Source: Aurantibacillus circumpalustris
Lineage (GTDB): Bacteria; Bacteroidota; Bacteroidia; B-17B0; Aurantibacillaceae
Direction: 5' to 3'
NCBI RefSeq assembly: GCF_029625215.1
Contig: NZ_CP121197.1
Location: forward strand, 4,092,001 to 4,156,000
Length of the DNA stretch: 64,000 nucleotides
Positions 1-8,460 of this stretch are shown piece by piece. The translations under genes and the position numbers were made by a program. The notes beneath the pieces were generated by a model. That model saw only the letters and a list, made by a program, of their open reading frames with translations, did not search any database and had not been told where the DNA came from. Each line of letters begins with the position of its first letter. Within the stretch, counting starts at the first letter, position 1.

Positions 1-790
1 GAATATGTCCGCTTAAACATGCCTTAACATTTGGATACCGATAAAACAAATTTGTAAGCTCTGCTGCGTCGCCGTGTAATAAATTATCAGGCACAGTTCT
101 ATGTTTTTTATTACTAAATGTTGTATCAAATAAAGTACATATTGCAAGAATAGGTACGTGAGATACAATGCAAATAAAAAAATCTGGTGGTGTATCTTTT
201 AGTTCTTCCTCCAACCAAATCATTTGCACGCTGTCTAACCTCGCAGAATAACCGGGAATAGAATTTTTACATTGAATACTATCTAATACTATAAACTTCC
301 ACTTACCTTTTGTAAAAGAATAATAAGGCTTGCTGATAGAATACTCATCCATAGCCCTAAATTTACTTTCTGCCTCTGAACATTTTGCAACTGGCCAACC
401 AACTAAATCGTGATTACCAATACAATGTTTAACAGTAATTGAATTATCGCTCTTTAATAGAGCATGAAATAATTCCCATTGCTTGTTAACTTTTTCTTTT
501 GAAAAGGTTAAAGCAGAATTCATAATCGCATCGCCGCCATTAATGATAAGATCAGGTTTATGTGGCAAAGAATTTACAGCATTTAAACAAGATGCAAAGC
601 CGCGTTCTGGTTCTAAACCATTTTGAATATGAATATCTGTGAGATGCGCTACTCGCAAAGGTTCAGGCGAAAATAGTTTGCCATCGTTTCCACTAAAAGG
701 AATGGACGTAGCATTAAGTTCAGAAATTAAGACTCCTATTGAAGCAAGTCCAACGAGCTTAAGAAATTTTTTTCGGTTTAATGTTTCCAT
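1..790 (-). CDS. Calcineurin-like metallophosphoesterase (C-terminus cut by window edge)
   Basis: Reading the minus strand from the ATG at 790 gives an uninterrupted frame to base 1, so the 3' end lies outside the window. The product has the ordered metallophosphoesterase metal-binding motifs: DIH near residue 55, GGD near residue 86, GNHD near residue 125, SHVP and a terminal GHI. The N-terminus contains NRKKFLKLVGLASIG, which resembles a Tat-type or hydrophobic export signal, so a periplasmic or lipid-anchored phosphohydrolase is likely. The substrate cannot be told from sequence. It is divergent from the secreted protease to its right. The family assignment is firm because motif order and spacing are complete; only the exact role is open. 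Confidence 0.88.
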   Translation of the reverse strand, partial: METLNRKKFLKLVGLASIGVLISELNATSIPFSGNDGKLFSPEPLRVAHLTDIHIQNGLEPERGFASCLNAVNSLPHKPDLIINGGDAIMNSALTFSKEKVNKQWELFHALLKSDNSITVKHCIGNHDLVGWPVAKCSEAESKFRAMDEYSISKPYYSFTKGKWKFIVLDSIQCKNSIPGYSARLDSVQMIWLEEELKDTPPDFFICIVSHVPILAICTLFDTTFSNKKHRTVPDNLLHGDAAELTNLFYRYPNVKACLSGHI

Positions 791-994
791 GCGATTGCGT
801 TATTTGTTTTTATTGATACAAACATACCAGTGCACATTTATCAAATTATTAAGCCTATGTTACCGCAGATGATCTTATGAACTTGTAATTGTTTATGACG
901 AAAAAAAGTAAAAAATTGACGGAGCCATTCCATTCAAAAAAATCATACCACTATGTGCTTATAATTGTTATTTTTAATCTACAGATCTAATACC

Positions 995-2152
995 ATGAAA
1001 AACAACATTTTTATTCTTTTATTCCTCACTTCTTCTTTACTAAACAGTCAGGTAAGTACATTTTCTTTTAACATCAACGGCACCATTCCAAACGGTATGT
1101 TACAAGCACTCACTTTGGCAGGACAGAAATGGAGTAATCACATCCAAATAGACATTCCGATTAAGGTAAACGTGTTTACGGTTAACGCCTCTTTCTTGCC
1201 TTTTTCGGCCATCACGCTCGCAAATGGTAGAAAGAATTTTAGCAATGCACCCTATTCCAATATTTTATATACAACTGCATTAGCCAATCAGCTTGCTGGA
1301 ACCGAAGTGAATAGCGGCGAGTACGATATGGATATTTATTTCAATTTAGCTACCTCGTTTTATTTTGGAACCAGCAAACCTTCTTTTTCGCAAATGGATT
1401 TTATTTCAACAGCGATGCACGAAATAGGTCACGGTTTAGGTTTTTACAGTGATGGCAATGTAGATGGTTCTGGAAAAGGCTCATTCGGTAATGTACCACC
1501 GAGTGCTATTTTCCCCTTAACGGCCTCCTTTCCATGGAGGGGACAAGATAGTGTTCCAAGTATTTACGACACTTACATCACAAAAAGTTCAGGTAACAAG
1601 TTAATAACTTCGGCAGCATTTGACTCATTTGATTTAGGAGATAGTATAAATAACGGGCCTTTATATTTTAGCGGCCCCATGTTCGCAAATCCTTCTCACT
1701 CAAATACTCCAGTGCGTGTATCTGGTGGAACCGGAAGTTTTTCATTCGGTGAAGATTTGTTACACATTCACAACTCTTATGCGAAGACTATTATGTCCTA
1801 TTATTGGGGAAATGGAGATACTGTTAGAATTCCAGCCCCTTGGGAAATGGGTATTTTAAGAGAAATTGGTTGGAATCCATTATTAGTTGGAGTAAAAGAA
1901 ATTAATCGTTCTGTTGGGATACAGATTTTTCCTAATCCTGCAAGCGAAGTAATAACAGTAAGTGGGCAACAATTAAAACAAGTTGATTTGTGCAATCTTG
2001 AAGGAAAAGTAATTCAAACTATCAGCCCTCGTTCGAATGAAACAGAAATAAAAATCATGACTGAAAAATTAAATGCAGGGATTTACTTTCTAAAAGTTCA
2101 ATTTGATGATGCAGGTTCAACTGTGTCTAAAAAAATTATTGTAATGCATTAG
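995..2152 (+). CDS. Secreted HExxH zinc metalloprotease with T9SS sorting domain
   Basis: A 385-residue protein starting at the ATG at 995; an upstream in-frame TTG at 965 would only add residues before the signal peptide. Residues 1-19 form a signal peptide. HEIGHGLGFYSD at 142-153 is a zinc-binding HExxHxxG motif of metzincin type, and a later IMSYYW segment could be the Met-turn. The last 80 residues begin IFPNPASEV and form a T9SS type A signal, so the protein is probably exported through the outer membrane and attached or released. It is probably a broad extracellular protease, although some HExGH proteins of this family have no proven activity. No operon partner is visible. Confidence 0.8.
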   Translation: MKNNIFILLFLTSSLLNSQVSTFSFNINGTIPNGMLQALTLAGQKWSNHIQIDIPIKVNVFTVNASFLPFSAITLANGRKNFSNAPYSNILYTTALANQLAGTEVNSGEYDMDIYFNLATSFYFGTSKPSFSQMDFISTAMHEIGHGLGFYSDGNVDGSGKGSFGNVPPSAIFPLTASFPWRGQDSVPSIYDTYITKSSGNKLITSAAFDSFDLGDSINNGPLYFSGPMFANPSHSNTPVRVSGGTGSFSFGEDLLHIHNSYAKTIMSYYWGNGDTVRIPAPWEMGILREIGWNPLLVGVKEINRSVGIQIFPNPASEVITVSGQQLKQVDLCNLEGKVIQTISPRSNETEIKIMTEKLNAGIYFLKVQFDDAGSTVSKKIIVMH

Positions 2153-2181
2153 ACTCGTTTAAGGCAAAGTAGCTTTTAAGC

Positions 2182-2486
2182 TTATAACTCAACTAAAAGT
2201 TTTAAGTTACCTCCAAGGCCTTCGCTGATAATTCTAATGAGTGTAGATAGTCTTATGTCACTTACATTATTTTCAATTCGCGAAATGTACGGTTTAGTGG
2301 TGCCGCACAGTCAGCTAGTTGTTCCTACGTCATACCTTGTTCTTTGCGCATTTCCTGCAACATAACTCCTAGTTTGAATGCCTCAAAACCAGTCTCAAAA
2401 ACTTCTCGTTTTTTTGTTCCGCGTTTGCCGTATTGTTTTTCTATGTGTTGGCTCAACGATGTGAGACTTTTACTTGTCTTTTTCAT
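2182..2486 (-). pseudogene. Decayed HigA/XRE-family antitoxin (in-frame stop plus frameshift)
   Basis: Minus-strand translation from the ATG at 2486 gives a recognisable XRE antitoxin start (SLSQHIEKQYGKRG, then GFEAFKLGVMLQEMRKEQG). It then hits TAG at 2325-2327 where the family has Gln (MTQEQLA). About 15-20 bases further on, one base is missing near 2308-2312; shifting frame restores CGTTKPYISRIENN and LIRIISEGLGGNLKLLVEL up to a TAA at 2182. With both lesions repaired the product would be about 101 residues, normal for this HTH antitoxin family. No HigB/RelE toxin can be read in the 130 bases upstream, so this looks like the relic of a lost toxin-antitoxin locus. Confidence 0.85.
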
Positions 2487-2619
2487 GGAAATACCTTTTT
2501 TTAGTGTCTGTTGAATTTCAGATAATCCATTACAAAATTAGCTAATGAGTGAACATTTACAGAAGTATTTTAGTGTGTTTTTGATGCAAGTTAGATTCCA
2601 AATAACTGCACTATTAAGC

Positions 2620-4407
2620 CTATTGAATTTCCTTTTTCTCTAATTCCAATTTCTTAATCCTTGAATAAATAGCGCCCTTACTTCTTTCTAGGAGTTCTAC
2701 TATTTGTTTAACCGATCTATCTGAAGATATCATTGCCACTAGTTCCTGATCCATTTCAGGAGTCCAAGGCATATAAGCAACTTTGTATTTTTCCCTGATT
2801 TTTTCCACGGAGTACGATTTCTCATTGACGGGACTTTGAATATCCTCTGCGGGCATTTCAGATTTTAAAGAGTCTATCATTTCATCGGTTTTTGTATCTG
2901 GTTTTATGCAGTGAATTACTGGAGACTTGCGAAACCCTTCGGGTAAAGTAGTTGAATGAATATGAATAGAGTTCTTTGTTCGGGTTAAAGCCACGTAAAG
3001 TAGATTAACTTCTTCCATCAATTTAATTTTAGCTTGTTCTTCACGTACCTTTTTCTTCAACTCAAGTATTTTATTTTCTGTAATAAAATCATTAGCTAGT
3101 TGAATGGCATCATACTCCATGCCTTTGCAGCGATGTACAGTCGAAAAAACGATCTCTGCTTTATCTTTCTCAGAATCGCCGACGTGTTTAGATTTAATTT
3201 CTTTTATTAAAACAGGAATAGCATTTCCATATTCCTTCACAATCTCCACCATAATTCCTAATTGAGAATCTTCTGTTTTATCGATATATTCTTCTAAATC
3301 CTCCATTGTTCTCATTGTCTTGATAAGTTTATCACGAATCAAACGGTGTTTACCATTAAAGAGATTAAGAACATCGTACAAGGAAGCGCCATCTTCTGCA
3401 TAAGTGTAAGAGTTAAAGTTTCCTTCAAAATAAATGCGCGTTATTTTTCGTTTTTCAATTACAAAATTGATTGCTTCAAGCAGTAAACCTAAATTCGTGC
3501 GAGCAATTACTGCTTTACTTTCTATTTCACAAGCTAAACCCTCCCCTTTAAGAGGTAAAATAGTTTGCTGCTCAATGTGATTTTTCCAGATCAAAACACG
3601 GTTTGCCAGATCTGCAATATCCTGACCAAATCTAAAACTGCTTGATAAATTAAAAGTTTTGAAGTTTACTTTTTCGAGTGAATTTACTGCATGACGCCAG
3701 GCATAAATCTGCTGATGTGTGTCTCCTACAATAACTTTTACTGCGCTTTGTTTAAGAAAAACATCAAGTATTGCAGCAGAGGCGTCCTGACCTTCGTCAA
3801 ATAATATAAAATCGTATTTTAGTTGTGGAGCTAGCAAATGAAACTTTTTTAAATAAAAATCATGGGTGATGTCTATTTGACCCATTTCCATTTTCTCTAG
3901 TAAATTGGCGGTTTGTTTTTCGATATAATTATAATAACGTTTCACAAAATCTCTAGCCTTATAATCACTAATACTGTCTAAGTAATTCAAATCACTTAAT
4001 TTTTGTTTATCGCTATTACAGAAATAAGATATAAACTTATTGATATGATTGGCTACCATATACTCTGCATGTTTCTCACCGCCTCCATTAAGACGTAAAA
4101 TTTCAGACACTTCATAAGTTTTGTAACTAGTTGGCCGCACTTTATAGTTACTCCCCACAATAATATGTTTGTATGCCAAAGAATGCGCTGTTTCTACCTT
4201 GACATTAAAAATATTTTTCTCTCTGAATTTTTTCTCTGCTTCTTTTTTCACAGATCTATTAAACACTAGATAAAGTATTTTCGAATTTGTCGGCCTGAGT
4301 CTGGCATACTCAATGATTGTTGTAGTTTTGCCCGATCCGGCTACAGCGTTAATTTTAATATCTCCAGTTGAATGGATGATTTCTTCTTGTTCTTGGGTAA
4401 ATTTCAT
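2620..4407 (-). CDS. UvrD/FBH1-like superfamily 1 DNA helicase with C-terminal HTH-like tail
   Basis: A 595-residue helicase. Walker A AVAGSGKTT is at 21-29, the motif II equivalent FDEGQD at 203-208, motif III GDTHQQIYAWR at 228-238, SSSFRFG at 255-261, motif V STVHRCKGMEYD at 422-433 and motif VI LLYVALTRTKNS at 469-480. The order and the AWR variant fit the UvrD/Rep superfamily, nearest to the FBH1-like branch rather than canonical UvrD, PcrA or RecB. Residues 545-588 (MPWTPEMDQELVAMI through SKGAIYSRIKKLE) look like a Myb/SANT or HTH module that may bind DNA. It probably unwinds or strips DNA in repair. It lies just downstream of radC on the same strand with a 63-base gap and may be cotranscribed. 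Confidence 0.85.
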   Translation of the reverse strand: MKFTQEQEEIIHSTGDIKINAVAGSGKTTTIIEYARLRPTNSKILYLVFNRSVKKEAEKKFREKNIFNVKVETAHSLAYKHIIVGSNYKVRPTSYKTYEVSEILRLNGGGEKHAEYMVANHINKFISYFCNSDKQKLSDLNYLDSISDYKARDFVKRYYNYIEKQTANLLEKMEMGQIDITHDFYLKKFHLLAPQLKYDFILFDEGQDASAAILDVFLKQSAVKVIVGDTHQQIYAWRHAVNSLEKVNFKTFNLSSSFRFGQDIADLANRVLIWKNHIEQQTILPLKGEGLACEIESKAVIARTNLGLLLEAINFVIEKRKITRIYFEGNFNSYTYAEDGASLYDVLNLFNGKHRLIRDKLIKTMRTMEDLEEYIDKTEDSQLGIMVEIVKEYGNAIPVLIKEIKSKHVGDSEKDKAEIVFSTVHRCKGMEYDAIQLANDFITENKILELKKKVREEQAKIKLMEEVNLLYVALTRTKNSIHIHSTTLPEGFRKSPVIHCIKPDTKTDEMIDSLKSEMPAEDIQSPVNEKSYSVEKIREKYKVAYMPWTPEMDQELVAMISSDRSVKQIVELLERSKGAIYSRIKKLELEKKEIQ

Positions 4408-4470
4408 AATTGGGTTTATTTCTTATTGATTTTTTAGTATAGATTAGGTGTAAGTAAAAAAGTTTAATTC

Positions 4471-5169
4471 TCAAATTAAGCCATCATCCGAAAAACTAAA
4501 ATATTTTTGATCGCCAATAATCACATGATCTAACAAGGAAATATCAAATAATTTAAGCGCTTCTTTGAGTTTTTTTGTAATCGATTTATCTTGTTCACTC
4601 GGAAAAATTTGTCCACTCGGGTGATTGTGTGCTATTACTAAACCACTCGCTGCATTTTCAACAGCCATTTTGCAAATAAGTCTTACGTCAACTACTGTTC
4701 CCGAAACACCTCCTTTACTTAAGCGTTCTTCCTTTAACACCTGATTGGCACGGTTTAAGAGTAGTACCCAAAATTCCTCATGTGGTAAATCGCTTAAATG
4801 TTTATGAAGTAATTGATAAGCCACATGGCTTGAAGTGATTTTAACTCGTTCAATAGTTTCAGATTCCTTCCTCCGTCTACCCAGCTCAAAGGCAGCGGAG
4901 ATAGTCACTGCCTTAACTTCGCCAATTCCTTTAAATTTTTTCAGATCGTTGAGACTCAATTTTGCTAATTCATTTATATTGTTGCTATGATTCGATAACA
5001 TACGCTGTGCCAATTGAACAGCCGTTTCGTTTCTATTGCCCGAACCGAGGATAATGGCGATTAGTTCTGCATCGCTCAGGGTATGTCTACCCGATCCTGA
5101 AAATTTTTCTCTTGGTCTATCGTCTTCTGCCAGCGATTTAATGGTAATGTGTTTTGAATAGTCTTCCAT
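4471..5169 (-). CDS. radC: RadC family protein (JAB/MPN domain)
   Basis: 232 residues, the usual size for RadC (UPF0758). An N-terminal helix-hairpin-helix-like region contains KKFKGIGEVKA (77-87). The C-terminal JAB/MPN domain carries the metal-site signature HNHPSG with His181, His183 and Asp194 in SEQD. The biochemical role of RadC is still unclear; older links to RecA-dependent repair were not confirmed, though the fold predicts a metal-dependent hydrolase. It is divergent from the MFS transporter with about 90 bases between starts, and the helicase follows it. Confidence 0.93.
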   Translation of the reverse strand: MEDYSKHITIKSLAEDDRPREKFSGSGRHTLSDAELIAIILGSGNRNETAVQLAQRMLSNHSNNINELAKLSLNDLKKFKGIGEVKAVTISAAFELGRRRKESETIERVKITSSHVAYQLLHKHLSDLPHEEFWVLLLNRANQVLKEERLSKGGVSGTVVDVRLICKMAVENAASGLVIAHNHPSGQIFPSEQDKSITKKLKEALKLFDISLLDHVIIGDQKYFSFSDDGLI

Positions 5170-5258
5170 ATATTTTGTAATAATTTATAAATTGTTCATT
5201 TAATTTGTTGGCTAAGCCATACTGCTTAATAGGTTTTGTTTAATTTTGGGACATATTT

Positions 5259-6521
5259 ATGGCTTTCATCCAAACTGATTCGCTTCAGGTTTTTAAAATA
5301 AAAGAGTTCCGTTTATTTATTCTGGTACGTTTGTTCTTAACGCTGGCAATACAAATGCAGTTCAGCACCATTTATCTTCAAATCTATTACGAGTATTCAA
5401 AAGATGAGCTCATCTTAGGTTTGATAGGTCTTGCTGAAGCCATTCCCTTTATTGCTACTTCCTTTTTTAGCGGACATTATGTGGATCTTTTTTCCAAGAA
5501 AAAAATTATTCTCCTCAGTACAATGCTATTAATGCTCGGTGCCGTGTTTCTGTTTTTAAATGCACAAGCTACCATTCATTTGTTGCACAGTGCAGGAATT
5601 GGTGTTTTGTTTTCTATTGTTTTTCTTTTTGGGATCATTCGTGCATTTTTAGGTGCTACTACTAATCCCTATTTAAGTCAACTCGTTCCGCGGAAAGACT
5701 ACACCCACTCTGCCACCTGGAACAGTACCGCCTGGCATACAGGTGCTATTCTTGGTCCCGTGTTAGCTGGTTTAATTTACGGGCATAACAACAGTTACAA
5801 TGCGCAATGGTGTCACTTTATTGAAATAGTCTTATTTCTTATTTCGCTTATTTTAATTATCCGAATCAACAATCCTGGTGCTGCCGAACATCGTGAAAAG
5901 CGTGAGTCTGTCTTTGAGAGTATGAAAGTGGGGCTCAATTTTGTTTTCAAAACTAAAATGGTTCTCAGTGCTATTTCACTCGACCTATTCGCGGTTCTTT
6001 TCGGTGGAGCAGTCGTTTTAATTCCAGCCTTTACAGATAAAATTTTACATCTTGGTCCTGAGGCATACGGTTTATTAAGAACCGCTCCAGCCATCGGCGC
6101 TGTAGTTTCAGCCTTTATTATGGCCGCATATCCTCCAGCAAAAAAAGCTGGTATTGCATTAATTTGGTCTGTGATTGCATTTGGAATTTTTACCATATTA
6201 TTCGGACTCAGTAAAAGTTATTGGATGGCCTGTGCCATGCTTTTCTTTACCGGCGCTTTCGACAATGTAAGCGTTGTAGTGCGTCATAGCATTTTGCAAT
6301 TAATGACACCGAATAACATGCGCGGAAGAGTGAGTGCCATCAACAATATTTTTGTTGGAAGCAGTAACGAAATTGGTGCTTTTGAAAGCGGCGTTACGGC
6401 TAAGTTTATGGGACTTATTCCTTCTATTATTTTTGGAGGCGGCATGACCATTTTAGTTGTACTGGGGATTCATAAAATTAATCCTAAACTCAAAGAACTT
6501 GATATTAACGAGCTTTCTTAA
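5259..6521 (+). CDS. MFS transporter (EntS/MFS_3-like exporter)
   Basis: A 420-residue inner-membrane protein with about 12 hydrophobic segments. The cytoplasmic loop between TM2 and TM3 (SGHYVDLFSKKKIIL) is the MFS motif A. The overall pattern, including the N-terminal FRLFILVRLF and the late GRVSAINN segment, resembles the MFS_3 group that includes the enterobactin exporter EntS. It probably exports small molecules by proton antiport. No siderophore gene lies nearby, so the substrate is unknown. It ends at a shared hairpin terminator facing the ssb cluster. Confidence 0.82.
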   Translation: MAFIQTDSLQVFKIKEFRLFILVRLFLTLAIQMQFSTIYLQIYYEYSKDELILGLIGLAEAIPFIATSFFSGHYVDLFSKKKIILLSTMLLMLGAVFLFLNAQATIHLLHSAGIGVLFSIVFLFGIIRAFLGATTNPYLSQLVPRKDYTHSATWNSTAWHTGAILGPVLAGLIYGHNNSYNAQWCHFIEIVLFLISLILIIRINNPGAAEHREKRESVFESMKVGLNFVFKTKMVLSAISLDLFAVLFGGAVVLIPAFTDKILHLGPEAYGLLRTAPAIGAVVSAFIMAAYPPAKKAGIALIWSVIAFGIFTILFGLSKSYWMACAMLFFTGAFDNVSVVVRHSILQLMTPNNMRGRVSAINNIFVGSSNEIGAFESGVTAKFMGLIPSIIFGGGMTILVVLGIHKINPKLKELDINELS

Positions 6522-6562
6522 ATTAAAGCTTCACCTGCCTCATGCAGATGAAGCTTTAATTT
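6520..6562. terminator. Bidirectional hairpin terminator between MFS gene and ssb cluster
   Basis: The sequence reads AAATTAAAGCTTCA, CCTGC, a short loop, GCAG, TGAAGCTTTAATTT: a near-perfect hairpin of about 18 base pairs starting with A runs and ending in T runs. It fills the whole gap between the stop codons of two convergent genes, so it can stop transcription from both sides. Confidence 0.85.
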
Positions 6563-6563
6563 G

Positions 6564-6896
6564 CTAGGACTGTTTTTGATTTAATGCTACTTCGTTAGCT
6601 ACCACTTCGGTCACATATTTTTTCTGACCGTTTTTATCGGTATAGTTACGGGTTACTAGTTTTCCTTCTATGCTTACGAAGCTTCCTTTTTTAAACTCGT
6701 TTTCAACGCGTTCTGCCACTTTGCCCCAGGCAATGATGTAATGCCATTGTGTGTCGGAAGATCTTTCGCCACTTCGTGTTGTGAATTCCTCTTTTGTAGC
6801 CATTGAGAATTTTGCAAGTTTTCCGTTTTCGAAATTTTTAATTTCAGGATCGTTACCTAGGTTTCCTGTTAATTGTACTTTGTTTATTGCATTCAT
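6564..6896 (-). CDS. ssb: Short single-stranded DNA-binding protein (copy 1, divergent)
   Basis: A 110-residue SSB with one OB fold: NKVQLTGNLGNDPEIK near the start, the central DTQWHYIIAWGK strand and GSFVSIEGKLVTRNY. It ends just after the OB fold (VALNQKQS) and lacks the disordered Gly/Pro linker and the acidic DDLPF-type tip that main replicative SSBs use to recruit partners. It is clearly diverged from the two neighbouring copies and belongs to the same minus-strand row. It may be an accessory SSB like those of conjugative elements or competence systems. Confidence 0.88.
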   Translation of the reverse strand: MNAINKVQLTGNLGNDPEIKNFENGKLAKFSMATKEEFTTRSGERSSDTQWHYIIAWGKVAERVENEFKKGSFVSIEGKLVTRNYTDKNGQKKYVTEVVANEVALNQKQS

Positions 6897-6927
6897 GATA
6901 TTTGTTTTTTTATGGTTTATAATTTAA

Positions 6928-7122
6928 GCTCCGCTTATACGGTGCATTTCTTTTAACACAGAGGGACTGAGGCACAGAGGCACTGAGGTTTTTTCTGTGG
7001 TGTTTTTTATTCTGTTAACTGTGCTCCGCTTACACGGTGTTCTTTTTTTCAACGCAGAGAGACTGAGCCTCAGAGACACCGAGAGTTTTCTCTATGCCTG
7101 AGTGTCTCTGCTACTCAGTGTT
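6928..7122. repeat. Two copies of an intergenic repeat between ssb genes
   Basis: Two units begin at 6928 and 7023 with the same box (GCTCCGCTTAYACGGTG), followed by an A/T run and then cacagaggcactgagg-like steps that can fold back on cctgagtgtctctg. A third unit lies at 7511-7606. The units fill the gaps between the three ssb genes and contain no open frame. They look like members of a dispersed intergenic repeat family or structured mRNA spacers. Confidence 0.65.
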
Positions 7123-7130
7123 TATTTATG

Positions 7131-7478
7131 TTAGGCAGCCTGCACTTGTTTAGCGAATACAAATAATTCGTTCGCCACAATTTCTGTGCTAGAGCGTTTT
7201 ACACCTTCTTTATTTACGTAGGAGCGGTTGAATAATTTACCGTCCACTGTTACCTGTGTACCCTTTGTAAGGATTTTCTCTGCTATACCCGCTAAATTTC
7301 CCCAGGCAATAATCGAGTGCCATTGCACATCGGTTACTTTTTCACCTGTTTTTGTTTTGTAGGTTTCTGATACTGCTATATTAAAGCGAGCAAGTTTGTT
7401 TCCGTTCTCTAATACTTTTACTTCTGGGTTTGCACCTAAACGTCCAACTAATTGTACGTGATTTTTAATGTTCATCAT
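7131..7478 (-). CDS. ssb: Short single-stranded DNA-binding protein (copy 2)
   Basis: 115 residues, one OB-fold domain (NHVQLVGRLGANPEVK, DVQWHSIIAWGN, GTQVTVDGKLFNRSY) ending in VFAKQVQAA with no acidic C-terminal tip. The protein differs from copy 3 at only four positions (I/V three times, R/H once), and the DNA is about 96% identical by eye, so the two are a recent duplication. It binds single-stranded DNA by family. Without the tip it would not be expected to recruit the usual SSB partners. Confidence 0.9.
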   Translation of the reverse strand: MMNIKNHVQLVGRLGANPEVKVLENGNKLARFNIAVSETYKTKTGEKVTDVQWHSIIAWGNLAGIAEKILTKGTQVTVDGKLFNRSYVNKEGVKRSSTEIVANELFVFAKQVQAA

Positions 7479-7510
7479 TTTTTGTTTTTTTAATTTATTT
7501 TAATTTTTAC

Positions 7511-7606
7511 CTCCGCTTACACGGTACTCTTTTTTCAACACAGATGACTAAGGCACGGAGGCACTGAGGTTTTTTCTGTGCCTCAGTGTCTCTGTTACTC
7601 AGTGTT
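7511..7606. repeat. Third copy of the ssb intergenic repeat, with hairpin potential
   Basis: It starts with the same CTCCGCTTACACGGT box as the units at 6928 and 7023. The stretch gcacggaggcactgagg is followed after a T run by cctcagtgtctctgt, which can pair with it. It sits between ssb copies 3 and 2 and appears to have been duplicated together with the gene, as the repeat-plus-gene unit recurs at a distance of 484 bases. Confidence 0.65.
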
Positions 7607-7614
7607 TATAGATG

Positions 7615-7962
7615 CTAGGCAGCCTGCACTTGTTTAGCGAATACAAATAATTCGTTCGCTACAATTTCTGTACTTGAGCGTTTTACACCTTCTTTATTTA
7701 TGTAGGAGTGGTTGAATAATTTACCGTCCACTGTTACCTGTGTACCCTTTGTAAGGATTTTTTCAGCGATACCCGCTAAATTTCCCCAGGCAACAATCGA
7801 GTGCCATTGCACATCGGTTACTTTTTCACCTGTTTTTGTCTTGTAGGTTTCTGATACTGCTACATTAAAGCGAGCAAGTTTGTTTCCGTTCTCTAATACT
7901 TTTACTTCTGGGTTTGCACCTAAACGTCCAACTAATTGTACGTGATTTTTAATGTTCATCAT
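7615..7962 (-). CDS. ssb: Short single-stranded DNA-binding protein (copy 3)
   Basis: A 115-residue near twin of copy 2 (changes NVAV, SIVAWG, NHSYINK). The same OB-fold motifs are present and the acidic C-terminal tail is again missing. It is the promoter-proximal gene of the minus-strand ssb row. Keeping three short SSBs in tandem suggests dosage selection or a recent unequal crossover; the sequence cannot tell which. Confidence 0.9.
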   Translation of the reverse strand: MMNIKNHVQLVGRLGANPEVKVLENGNKLARFNVAVSETYKTKTGEKVTDVQWHSIVAWGNLAGIAEKILTKGTQVTVDGKLFNHSYINKEGVKRSSTEIVANELFVFAKQVQAA

Positions 7963-8460
7963 GGTTTTTTGTTTTTTAATTGTTCTTTCTTGTTATTTAT
8001 TTTTCTTTTTGACCTTCTTTACTCAAATACGGATTAGTGTTATTTGTGCAATATGTCTCTGTTTTTTTTGTGTCTTTTTAAAATCTGAATTCAAACCGCG
8101 TTATTTCAAATCGACAATGCAAAGGTGGGGTGAGTGAAAAACTTTATTCGGTTTTTAAACATTTGTATTCGAATATAACCGACAACAAACGACTAACGTC
8201 GGATAATTTTATCTGTAAGCTATTTATTATCAATAGTATACAAAACAAAAAGGTTTAATGAAAAAAATTGAGTTATTTTTATTTTGCGCAGGTCTTTTTT
8301 GTGTTTATATGTTATTTAGGGGACGTTGTAAGTACCAACTTTGCCAATTTAGGCTAACACAAAATACTGATGACGCACACAACCACCTTTTTTGACGCTT
8401 TTACACCTTAATTATTTAGGGTTTAGCGGTACATTTGGATAACAACAAAAAATAAAACTA
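7963..8460. other. Intergenic region without a convincing gene
   Basis: About 500 AT-rich bases between the start of ssb copy 3 and the VOC gene. It must contain both outward promoters, but no clear TAnnTTTG box with a matching TTTG stands out. A small CCGAC/GTCGG inverted repeat lies near 8180-8205. A 45-codon frame at 8258-8395 starts MKKIELFLFCAG but shows no recognisable domain, so I do not call it a gene. Confidence 0.5.

Noticed and set aside
639-872. Plus-strand frame of 77 codons
   Set aside because: It runs antisense over the well-supported metallophosphoesterase and has no recognisable protein features.
7952-8137. Hydrophobic 61-codon frame
   Set aside because: It covers the ssb leader; T-rich DNA always reads as hydrophobic residues and no start signal or family supports it.
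8258-8395. 45-codon frame starting MKKIELFLF
   Set aside because: No domain, no neighbour and no sign of conservation; kept only as a note in the intergenic entry.
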